A stretch of DNA of 64,000 bases from Clostridium sp. AT4 (lineage in GTDB: Bacteria > Bacillota > Clostridia > Lachnospirales > Lachnospiraceae), in NCBI RefSeq assembly GCF_001517625.2, contig NZ_LN999828.1, positions 1,856,660-1,920,659 on the forward strand, read 5' to 3'. The translations under genes were made by a program, and so were the position numbers. Shown in pieces: positions 53,998-64,000 of this stretch (within the stretch, counting starts at the first letter, position 1; every line of letters begins with the position of its first letter). The notes beneath the pieces are model-generated. The model saw only the letters and a list, made by a program, of their open reading frames with translations, was not told where the DNA came from and ran no database searches.

Positions 53998-55185
53998 CTA
54001 CTTTACTCCTTCTTCTGAACGGTAGCTGTTTTCTACTGTAATAGCACAACGGCAGTCCGGATCTCTCCGGCGCATTTCATTGCTGATCCTTGTTCTCAGT
54101 TTTCCCACTGCACCATCTTTATATTCTCTTGGAATCACCAGATCAAAAATCAGACAGACATTTTTATCCTTCCCTACCATGCGGAAATCATGGAAGGACA
54201 GACGTACATCCACATCTGCCAAAACATTTTCCAGCATTTTCCTGTATGTATTTAACCGCTCATTATCTGTTTCTACCGGATCCATATGGATTACCAGCAA
54301 AAGTCCCATTTTCCGGGCGGCTTCCCTCTCAATCCGGTCTACGATCGCATGGGATTCTGCAATTTCCGCGCCCGCTGAAACCTCTGCGTGAATAGAGGCC
54401 ATGCTTTTGGATGGACCGTAGTTGTGAACAATGAGATCATGGGTACCCAAAATACCGTCAAACCCTTCTACAAAGCTGGATATTTCCTCATAGACCTCAG
54501 GAGGAATGGCTTCTCCGATCAAAGGCGCCAGCGTATCCTTTGCAATATTGTAGCCTGCAAAAAGCACTGCTGCTGACACCATAAGACCTGTAATGCCATC
54601 AATATTTACATTCCAGAGGCCAAATACCAGAAGAGACAGGGCTGCTGCTCCCGTTGTGACCACATCTCCCATTGCGTCTGCAGCTGTGGCAAGCATCACC
54701 TTTGAATTGATCCGCTTTCCCAGCTTCCGGTTAAACGCGGAAAGCCAGAATTTCACGCAGATTGATAAAATCAGAATCACTACCGAAATCCATTTAAAGG
54801 TCATAGGCTCCGGGTGAAGGATCTTTCCCACAGATGTTTTAAACAGAGAAAAGCCCACCTGGATGACCAGAAATGCCACGATAAAAGCAGAAATATATTC
54901 AATTCTTCCGTGTCCAAAGGGGTGATCCGCATCGGCCGGCTTACCTGCCATCTTCACGCCGATAAAGCCGATGATGGAGGAGGCCGCATCGGACAGGTTG
55001 TTAAATGCATCTGCCATAACAGAAACGCTGTTTACCAGAAGCCCGATAAAAAGCTTGGCTCCAAAGAGAAGAAGATTGCAGAAGATTCCTACGATACTCG
55101 CTAAAATGCCGTAGGAAGTCCGCACCTCATCTTTTTCCGTATTTTCATATCCTTTTACAAAATGTTTTACCAGAAATTCTGTCAT
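53998..55185 (-). CDS. cation diffusion facilitator (zinc/iron/manganese exporter)
   Basis: A 395-residue CDF protein with about six helices. Metal-site blocks are SVSVMADAFNNLSDAASSI and ADADHPFGHGRIEY, plus AADAMGDV. The cytoplasmic tail domain is longer than usual. Its ATG overlaps the truA stop by 4 nt. Confidence 0.92.
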   Translation of the reverse strand: MTEFLVKHFVKGYENTEKDEVRTSYGILASIVGIFCNLLLFGAKLFIGLLVNSVSVMADAFNNLSDAASSIIGFIGVKMAGKPADADHPFGHGRIEYISAFIVAFLVIQVGFSLFKTSVGKILHPEPMTFKWISVVILILSICVKFWLSAFNRKLGKRINSKVMLATAADAMGDVVTTGAAALSLLVFGLWNVNIDGITGLMVSAAVLFAGYNIAKDTLAPLIGEAIPPEVYEEISSFVEGFDGILGTHDLIVHNYGPSKSMASIHAEVSAGAEIAESHAIVDRIEREAARKMGLLLVIHMDPVETDNERLNTYRKMLENVLADVDVRLSFHDFRMVGKDKNVCLIFDLVIPREYKDGAVGKLRTRISNEMRRRDPDCRCAITVENSYRSEEGVK

Positions 55186-55943
55186 TTTCCCTCACCATAT
55201 TCAACCTTTTCCAGAAAAAGCCCCTGAGCCGGAGCCGTAAACCCTGCTGCCTGGCGGTTCAGGGCTTCCAGAACGGCCTTCATCTGCTCAGGCTCTCTCT
55301 TTCCCAGCCCTGCTTCGATGAGCGTTCCTGTAAGAATCCGAACCATCTGCTGCAAAAAGCCATTTCCTGTATAGCGGATATGCAGGCGGCTCTCTCCCGC
55401 TGCTTCAAATTCAATGGAGTCTATCCGGCGGACGGTTGATTTTTTCATCCGGCTGTTGCCGCAAAAACTCTTAAAATCATGGGTTCCGATAAGAAACGCT
55501 GCCGCTTCTTCCATTTTTTTCTGATCCAGCCTGCAACCAAGACCATAATAATAATCTCTTTGAAATACGTTCTTTTTAGGGCTCATCTCAATCTGGTAAC
55601 GGTACGTCTTTCTCGCTGCGCTTAAACGGCTGTGAAAGCGTTCCGGTACTGCCTCACAGGAAAGAACCGCAATATCCTCAGGAAGGTAGGTGTTGATATA
55701 TTCCAGAATCTGTAAACTTTTGTCTTCATATTCTTCTGTCTGCTTTAAATGGAAATTTGCTGTCTGACCTTCCGCATGAACACCCCTGTCCGTGCGCCCG
55801 GAGCCGAAAACCTCTATGGGTCCGCCTGCCATCCTGGTAAGAATCTGCTCTAATTTTCCCTGAATGGTCCGGTCTGTATTTCCCTGCTTCTGCCAGCCAT
55901 TGTACCGGGTACCGTCATAGGCCAGAATCATCTTGTAATTCAT
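55182..55943 (-). CDS. truA: tRNA pseudouridine(38-40) synthase
   Basis: A 253-residue enzyme. The catalytic Asp is in FGSGRTDRGVHAEGQ. Later blocks include HDFKSFCG and GNGFLQQMVRILTGTLIEAG. It modifies the anticodon stem-loop. AGGAC precedes the ATG. Confidence 0.95.
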   Translation of the reverse strand: MNYKMILAYDGTRYNGWQKQGNTDRTIQGKLEQILTRMAGGPIEVFGSGRTDRGVHAEGQTANFHLKQTEEYEDKSLQILEYINTYLPEDIAVLSCEAVPERFHSRLSAARKTYRYQIEMSPKKNVFQRDYYYGLGCRLDQKKMEEAAAFLIGTHDFKSFCGNSRMKKSTVRRIDSIEFEAAGESRLHIRYTGNGFLQQMVRILTGTLIEAGLGKREPEQMKAVLEALNRQAAGFTAPAQGLFLEKVEYGEGK

Positions 55944-56010
55944 CTGCTCTGTCCTTTCTAACTATTAAGTATCCCGCCTATTATAGTACAAAAAACCGGC
56001 TATTACAACT

Positions 56011-57000
56011 TTATTTTAACAGTGCAAATTCCAGATCCCCGATCATCTGATCCAGAGCACGGATACCGCCCTCTGCGGTATACCATACAGCCGGATTGGA
56101 CAGATAAATCAGATTTCCATTCCGATACGCTTCTGTTCCCATTATCAGCTCATTTTCCATAATCTCCTGTGCAAGCTTCGCGCCCTCTGTTCCCACTGCA
56201 GCATCCCGGTCCAGTACAAACACATAATCCGGCTCCTTTTCCACAACAAACTCAAAGGATGCTTCATTTCCATGAGTTGATGTGTCAATCTCTGCATCAA
56301 CTCCAATATTCTCAAATCCGGCTTCCCGGCTGATCAGGGAGCATCTGCCGTCATTCCCAAGAACATTAAAACCTCCGCTTGTAACCATCCCCACAATCGC
56401 TGCCTTATCCGTTGAAAATCCAGCCAGCGCTGCAAGCCGTTCCTCAAATCCCTCAAGCAGCTGGTCTGCCTGCTCCTCCAATCCAAATATGGACGCAATG
56501 ATCCCGGCATTTTTTCGGACACTTTCCAATGTTCCAAGCTGGGTATCTATGGACAGATACACGACAGGAGCGATCTCGCTTAAAGCATCATAAGACTTTG
56601 CCAGTCTGCCGCCTATAAAAATCACATCCGGCTCACTGGCCATCACTGCCTCCATATCCGCCTCCTTAATCGTGCCGAGAGCTGCAACCTGCTCTTTTTC
56701 CATATATTTTTCAAGATAATCTAAGGAAGTATCGGAAGCGCCCACTACCCGTTCTTCCAGTCCCAGCTGTTCTAAAATGTCCAGCGCCGCCATATCCATC
56801 ACAGCAACCCTCTTTGGGTCAAAGGGAACCTCCAAATCCACCTCCTTCTTATCTCCATTTAAGGTTTTAACGGTAACAACCGACGGTTCTGCCTTTGTAA
56901 CAGCCTCCGTCTGGCTTTGATTTGTCTCATTTGAACCGGAGCAGGCGGAAAGCCCCAGCACCATAACCGCAGCAAGTATCAATAATCCTGTTTTCTTCAT
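56011..57000 (-). CDS. siderophore ABC transporter substrate-binding lipoprotein (YclQ/FatB-like)
   Basis: A 329-residue lipoprotein with lipobox LSAC near residues 18-21. The ligand fold shows FDPKRVAVMDMAALDILEQLG, DVIFIGGRLAKSYDALSEIAPVV and GGFNVLG. YclQ-type proteins bind petrobactin-like catecholates. AGGAGAAA precedes the ATG. Last gene of the four-gene importer. Confidence 0.9.
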   Translation of the reverse strand: MKKTGLLILAAVMVLGLSACSGSNETNQSQTEAVTKAEPSVVTVKTLNGDKKEVDLEVPFDPKRVAVMDMAALDILEQLGLEERVVGASDTSLDYLEKYMEKEQVAALGTIKEADMEAVMASEPDVIFIGGRLAKSYDALSEIAPVVYLSIDTQLGTLESVRKNAGIIASIFGLEEQADQLLEGFEERLAALAGFSTDKAAIVGMVTSGGFNVLGNDGRCSLISREAGFENIGVDAEIDTSTHGNEASFEFVVEKEPDYVFVLDRDAAVGTEGAKLAQEIMENELIMGTEAYRNGNLIYLSNPAVWYTAEGGIRALDQMIGDLEFALLK

Positions 57001-57025
57001 TTTCAATTTCTCCTGTTTTCTTTTT

Positions 57026-57700
57026 TTAATACCAGATTGAAAGAGGTTTTCCCTCAATCTCCATAATCTCAAACTCTACCCTGTACAGTTTTGACAAAGT
57101 CTCTTTTGTGATAACCTCTTCTACTTTTCCAAATTTTTCTACTTTTCCATCTGCAAATGCGCAGATATAATCAGAGTAAAAGGCCGCATAATTAATCTCA
57201 TGAAGCACCAGCACTACTGTTTTTCCCAGCTCATCACAGAGACGGCGCACCATTTTCATCAGATTCGTGGCATGGTAAATATCCAGGTTGTTAGTGGGTT
57301 CGTCCAACAGAATATATTCTGTATCCTGAGCAATTACCATGGCAATATAGGCTCTCTGGCGCTGGCCTCCGGACAGCTCATCTATGAACCGCTCCCTGAA
57401 GGCCTCCAGTTCCATATAGGAAATCGCCCGGTCAATTATCCGTTTATCCTCATCCGTCAAACGGCCTCCGGAATAGGGAAAACGCCCAAATGCCACCAGC
57501 TCTTCTACGGTAAGTTTCATCTGGATCTGGTTGCTCTGGGTCAGGATTGCAAGCCGTCTGGAAATCATTCCCATAACCGTAGATTTGCCTGCTCCGTTCG
57601 GGCCGATAAAGGAAGTTACCTTTCCCCTGGGGATCTGAAAGCTGACCGAATCCACCACTGTTTTTCCATCATATTTTTTAATCAGTTCTCTAATTCTCAC
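57026..57700 (-). CDS. siderophore ABC transporter ATPase with an internal deletion (YclP-like)
   Basis: A 224-residue ATPase; the family is about 252. Walker A (GPNGAGKST), LSGGQRQRAYIAMVIAQ, ILLDEPTNNLD and the switch His are intact. Right after Walker A, GMISR runs straight into RLAILTQSNQ; the usual ~27 residues (DSGEIYIDG...SKELAKK) are missing near residue 49. The reading frame is kept. GTG start overlapping the permease stop (GTGA). Confidence 0.82.
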   Translation of the reverse strand: MRIRELIKKYDGKTVVDSVSFQIPRGKVTSFIGPNGAGKSTVMGMISRRLAILTQSNQIQMKLTVEELVAFGRFPYSGGRLTDEDKRIIDRAISYMELEAFRERFIDELSGGQRQRAYIAMVIAQDTEYILLDEPTNNLDIYHATNLMKMVRRLCDELGKTVVLVLHEINYAAFYSDYICAFADGKVEKFGKVEEVITKETLSKLYRVEFEIMEIEGKPLSIWY

Positions 57701-58683
57701 AGGCCGCGACGCCTCCTTTCAGTAAGCAGCAGATATAGAAAATAAATGCCGCCAAAAAATGTAATAAAAACACTTACCGGTACTGTATAGGTAAATACCT
57801 GCTCCACGATCAGCTGCCCGCCCACCAGGATGATGATCCCAAAAAATACGGAGCCTAAAATCAACTGGCTGTGGCGGTAAGTCTTTAGAAGCTGACGGGA
57901 AAGATTCGCAAGAATCAGTCCTAAAAAGGAAACCGATCCTACCATGGCCGTAGCCACTGCGATAAATAATGCCACTCCAAGAAGCAGACGACGGATGCAT
58001 CTGTCATAATCTATCCCCAGATTAACTGCCTGATCCTTTCCCAATGTGATCACATCCAGAAGTGCTAACTCCTTCCTCAGAGCAAACACCACAAGCGCCA
58101 GCACTAAAGCCGCAATGACCATAATTTCAGAATTTACATTTGCAAAGCTTGCTACCAGATCTGCAAGAAGGCTGTCATACTCATTGGGATCCATAATCCG
58201 CGTAAGCGCAGACTGCACACTACCGAAAAATGAATTGAGCACAGTACCGATCAGAAGTACATAGAGCACATTATGGCCGGTTTTCCTAAACAGTGTGCTG
58301 TAAATCACCGTTGCAGCGGTTCCCATGATCAATAAATCCACTCCAAAGGCCGCCTTTGCATTAACAGCCAGTATACTGCCTGATCCTGCTGCAAAGATAA
58401 CTGCCGTATGAATCAGCATATAGAGGGAATTCATTCCCAAAAGGCAGGGAGTCACAATGGTATTATTGATAACGGACTGAAATACCAGAGATGCCCCGCC
58501 AATGGCAAATGCTGTGATCATCATGGCAAACAGTTTGGGAGCACGAATACGCATGGCATATGCAAACAGCTTCTCATTTTCAAAATCCACATTTACAAGC
58601 ATATAAAGGGCTGCCGCGCCAAGCGCCAGAACTGCCATAAGGAGCAGCCCGGCCCGAGTTTTATGAGCGTTCTTCTGCATCAC
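57697..58683 (-). CDS. siderophore ABC transporter permease (YclO-like)
   Basis: A 328-residue FecCD-type permease with about nine helices. Marks include RIRAPKLFAMMITAFAIGGAS, GTVLNSFFGSV and GSVSFLGLILANLSRQLL. Start GTG at 58683 or ATG at 58680; both overlap the upstream stop. Confidence 0.9.
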   Translation of the reverse strand: MMQKNAHKTRAGLLLMAVLALGAAALYMLVNVDFENEKLFAYAMRIRAPKLFAMMITAFAIGGASLVFQSVINNTIVTPCLLGMNSLYMLIHTAVIFAAGSGSILAVNAKAAFGVDLLIMGTAATVIYSTLFRKTGHNVLYVLLIGTVLNSFFGSVQSALTRIMDPNEYDSLLADLVASFANVNSEIMVIAALVLALVVFALRKELALLDVITLGKDQAVNLGIDYDRCIRRLLLGVALFIAVATAMVGSVSFLGLILANLSRQLLKTYRHSQLILGSVFFGIIILVGGQLIVEQVFTYTVPVSVFITFFGGIYFLYLLLTERRRRGL

Positions 58684-59720
58684 TGTATTTTCCTCCCTTT
58701 CCCTGCTTCCATAACTCTCATATTTTTTATCTGAGGAAGCTTGAATACAACGGATTTTTTTCCGTACTTCAGCCTGTAAAATATAATGACAATGAAAAGG
58801 ATACTTCCTACAATCCCTACAATCAATTCGATTGGAAGTTCATAAGGGGCAATCACGCTTCGCCCAATCATGTCACAGGCCAGAACAAACACGGCTCCAA
58901 ACAGTGCGGTATCTGTCAGCGTACCTCTGATCCTGTCCCCCTTTATCATGGAAATCACATTGGGAACGATAAGGCCGATATAGGAAATGGAACCGACCAC
59001 CACTACAATAGAGGCTGTGATCATAGCTGAAATGGTAAGCCCCAGAAACAGGATCAGGTGATAGGGCACACCGAGATTTTCCGAAAAATCACGTCCCATT
59101 CCCACAATATTGAAGTGATTGGCAAAAAGAAATGCCAGGATTACCAGCGGGACTGTCAGATAAACGATTTCATACCTTCCTCTTAAAACCATGGAAAAAT
59201 GTCCCACCAGCCAGGAAGATAATGCCTGTGTCATTTCATATTTATATGCCAGATAGCTGGTCATTCCGGAAATCACATTGTTAAACATAATTCCCACCAG
59301 CGGAACCATAACCGCATCCTTGAACGGTATCCTCTGAATAAACCAGACAAAAATCCAGGTGCCTGCCAACGCTGCTCCGAATGCAAACAGCGCCCGTCCC
59401 CAAAGTGTAGAACCTGGCATAAACAAAAGTGCCAGAAGGATGCCAAACTGCGCTGATGAAATAGTAGCTCCTGTGGTAGGAGATACAAATTTATTCATAC
59501 AAAGCTGCTGCATCATCAGACCTGCTACGCTCATTCCCACACCTGTGCAGAGAATCGCAAGAAGGCGGGGAAGACGGGAAATCAGTAAAATCTCAAGCTG
59601 CTCTGCCCCTCCCGTAATCAAATGGGATGGCGTAAGATCAATTACTCCAATGAACAAAGATGCCGCAGACAGGCATAAAAGAGCCAGGGCCAGAATCACC
59701 GTTAAAAATCGACTATTAAT
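58680..59720 (-). CDS. siderophore ABC transporter permease (YclN-like), apparent ATT start
   Basis: A FecCD-type permease of 339 residues from the first standard codon (GTG at 59699) or 346 from ATT at 59720. Blocks include ISRLPRLLAILCTGVGMSVAGLMMQ and VGSISYIGLIVPNVIS. GGAGG lies 7 nt before the ATT, but 28 nt before the GTG. An in-frame TAA lies just upstream, and no ATG, TTG or other GTG occurs between. The added residues (NSRFLTV) fit a normal permease N-terminus. First gene of the importer. Confidence 0.85.
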   Translation of the reverse strand: MNSRFLTVILALALLCLSAASLFIGVIDLTPSHLITGGAEQLEILLISRLPRLLAILCTGVGMSVAGLMMQQLCMNKFVSPTTGATISSAQFGILLALLFMPGSTLWGRALFAFGAALAGTWIFVWFIQRIPFKDAVMVPLVGIMFNNVISGMTSYLAYKYEMTQALSSWLVGHFSMVLRGRYEIVYLTVPLVILAFLFANHFNIVGMGRDFSENLGVPYHLILFLGLTISAMITASIVVVVGSISYIGLIVPNVISMIKGDRIRGTLTDTALFGAVFVLACDMIGRSVIAPYELPIELIVGIVGSILFIVIIFYRLKYGKKSVVFKLPQIKNMRVMEAGKGRKIQ

Positions 59721-59739
59721 AGTAGTACCTCCTTTTTTT

Positions 59740-59757
59740 AGTTAGTTCTATCTAACT
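59740..59757. promoter_or_regulatory. operator-like dyad near the siderophore importer SD
   Basis: AGTTAG-TTCTAT-CTAACT, a perfect 6+6 dyad with a TTAG-N6-CTAA core, just upstream of the Shine-Dalgarno site. Confidence 0.6.
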
Positions 59758-59827
59758 TTTGAATAAAATAAAATGTGTATCTGCTGCTGACCTTTTAAAG
59801 TATCGCAGTCGATGCACATGAGCATGA

Positions 59828-59858
59828 TTAGAATACACTAACTTTTATTTTTTGTCAA
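59828..59858 (-). promoter_or_regulatory. promoter of the siderophore importer with a second TTAG-N6-CTAA box
   Basis: On the minus strand TTGACA, 17 nt, TATTCT. A TTAG-N6-CTAA dyad (59828-59841) covers the -10. The same core recurs at 59742-59755, suggesting a metal-responsive repressor, not identified here. Confidence 0.7.
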
Positions 59859-59897
59859 GAATTATCTTGCAGAACTCGACAGCTGTTTTCCAAATGC

Positions 59898-60275
59898 CTA
59901 TAGCTTTCCTTTGTACATGGGTGTTCTTACTTCAATCAGATTGCCGTCCAAATCATAGAAGCGCACCATCTTCTGTCCCCAACTGTACTCTGTAAGCCGA
60001 TTGACATACTGAATCGACGGATATTGTGTTTCCAATTTACAGATAAAAGCTTCTATCTCCGGCTCTTCAAAATACAACTCGCAGAAATTATTTTCAGGAA
60101 TAATCTCCTTCCCCAGAGCTTCCCTCCAGATTTTTTCATCCTGAAGCACAAGGCCTTCCGTTAAAATCATATTTCCTTCACTATTAAGCACGGTCTGAAG
60201 GCCAAAGAGTTCGTGATAAAATTGCCTTGATTTTTCGATATCTTTTACTGCAAGAAGAATGTTCTTCAGCTTCAT
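59898..60275 (-). CDS. VOC-family (glyoxalase-like) protein
   Basis: A 125-residue single-domain VOC protein: KLKNILLAVKDIEKSRQFYHEL at the start and VRFYDLDGNLIEVRTPM at the end, the two metal-side strands. The specific reaction is unknown. AAGGAAG precedes the ATG. Confidence 0.85.
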   Translation of the reverse strand: MKLKNILLAVKDIEKSRQFYHELFGLQTVLNSEGNMILTEGLVLQDEKIWREALGKEIIPENNFCELYFEEPEIEAFICKLETQYPSIQYVNRLTEYSWGQKMVRFYDLDGNLIEVRTPMYKGKL

Positions 60276-60378
60276 GGTCGATCTTCCTTTCTTCCTGTCT
60301 ACAACTGTCTACCAATTTTCAGAGAATGCAAAATGGCTGAAATTCTTGAAAAATCAAGCAATTCCAGCCAATAAAAAA

Positions 60379-60450
60379 AGCGCGAGACGGGATTCGAACC
60401 CGCGGCCCCCACCTTGGCAAGGTGGTGCTCCACCACTGAGCCACTCGCGC
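60379..60450 (-). tRNA. tRNA-Gly (GCC)
   Basis: Acceptor GCGCGAG pairs with CTCGCGC, anticodon loop TTGCCAA (GCC), T-loop GTTCGAATC. It lies 77 nt past the 23S 3' end and may be cotranscribed. Confidence 0.93.
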
Positions 60451-60526
60451 ATTTAGTACATTTCACATATACCTTCAAAACCACATACTGAACAACCAAG
60501 CCACAACCGTTTTCCCTAAACCTTCT

Positions 60527-63408
<2,882 letters not shown>

Positions 63409-63618
63409 AAACGATGTTCGCCTGCGGGTGCGGGCTACTTATCTTTAGATGCATAGCGTTGCATCCTTTGGTTCTAGGTTTACAAATTTGTTGTTTGTTT
63501 CCATGCAATCTCTTGCATGGCCTCGGATGTCTTGATATTCGATTGAATATTCAATTCTTTTTGTTCAATATGCGGTTTTCAAGGTACATGTGCGCCTCGC
63601 ACTCTCATGCTTGGCGAG

Positions 63619-63691
63619 TGGAGATGGAGAGATTCGAACTCTTGACCCCCTGCTTGCAAGGCAGGTGCTCTCCCAACTGAGCTACACCCCC
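63619..63691 (-). tRNA. tRNA-Ala (UGC)
   Basis: Acceptor GGGGGTG with CATCTCC, D-arm AGCTCAGTTGGGAGAGC, anticodon loop CTTGCAA (UGC). In the spacer before 23S. Confidence 0.93.
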
Positions 63692-63756
63692 ACGGATGCG
63701 GGTCTTCCCTTTTTTCAAGGCAATCCCTATATTCTATTTAATGGACATTTGTCCAG

Positions 63757-63830
<74 letters not shown>

Positions 63831-63837
63831 GGTTGTG

Positions 63838-63954
63838 ATCCGGCAGCCACCTGCTCTCCCATGCCGTCTCCAGCATAGTACCATCGGCCGCTTAAGTCTT
63901 AACCATCGTGTTCGGGATGGGTACGGGTGTTTCCCCTAAGCGCATCGCCACCGG
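63838..63954 (-). rRNA. rrf: 5S ribosomal RNA
   Basis: Minus strand starts near TCCGGTGGCGATGCGC and contains CACCCGTACCCATCCCGAAC and GGTACTATGCTGGAGACGGC, clear 5S motifs, ending GTGGCTGCCGGA. It lies upstream of tRNA-Ile, tRNA-Ala and 23S. The 16S gene would be beyond the right edge. Confidence 0.94.
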
Positions 63955-64000
63955 AAATGTATACCTTGTTTTAAAGACTCAATAATACACAACCCTTACT

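Overview
The window looks like a chromosomal segment of a gut-type Lachnospiraceae (Clostridia, Firmicutes). The evidence is strong AGGAGG-type ribosome binding sites, sigma-A promoters, a low to medium GC content, an ftsEX-M23-S41 cell-division cluster, a YclNOPQ-like siderophore importer, a VanZ protein, a DUF6142-like protein and a DacF-like carboxypeptidase. Nothing in the sequence fixes the genus.

Layout. (1) Positions 1-10868, minus strand: a compact class 2-like DISARM anti-phage operon. It runs drmMII (C5 methylase with a C-terminal winged helix), drmE, drmA, drmB, then a NERD-nuclease/UvrD-type helicase that is cut by the window edge. (2) 11137-15163, minus strand: a second, tightly coupled operon that I cannot match to a named system. 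It holds two paralogous MORC/Hsp90-like GHKL proteins (only one with an HELMH zinc-protease motif), a small acidic protein, a Pth2-type peptidyl-tRNA hydrolase and a small zinc-ribbon protein. This is the best candidate for an undescribed system. (3) 15332-16674: an intact IS3-family element with a -1 frameshift site, then small accessory genes (67-aa protein, DIP1984-like protein, flavin reductase, macro-domain protein). (4) 19108-19696: a gene-free array of about 11 short dyad repeats. (5) 19717-28066: housekeeping genes on the minus strand (purEMND, M29 aminopeptidase, DUF6142-like, VanZ, pyrE, Cof-type HAD). (6) 28170-28413: a 244-bp near-palindromic MITE-like element flanked by a perfect 12-bp direct repeat. 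After it come plus-strand transport genes: an NMT1/SsuA-like lipoprotein, an amino-acid ABC importer with an AbgB-like M20 hydrolase, and an SsuBC-like ATPase and permease. (7) 33513-43465: DD-carboxypeptidase, HIT protein, polysaccharide deacetylase, a RelA/SpoT-domain protein with a C-terminal RNxxxH motif, a Lon-like AAA protein and an alanine/glycine symporter. (8) 43561-52932: ctpA-like, M23, ftsX, ftsE, a CdaR/PucR regulator, an MsmK/UgpC ATPase, YitT, CvfB and an acyl-ACP thioesterase. (9) 53047-60275: three identical tRNA-Gln(CUG), an orphan ECF sigma factor, a CDF exporter, truA, the siderophore importer and a VOC protein. (10) 60379-64000: tRNA-Gly, 23S, tRNA-Ala, tRNA-Ile and 5S on the minus strand, so the 5S gene lies upstream of 23S instead of at the operon end.

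How the parts work together. The left 18 kb is an accessory or defence island: DISARM, the GHKL operon and the IS lie side by side. The remainder is core metabolism and transport. It shows several local anomalies: a 27-residue in-frame deletion in the siderophore ATPase, an apparent ATT start codon in its first permease, and palindromic-element footprints at both ends of the 28-39 kb transport block.
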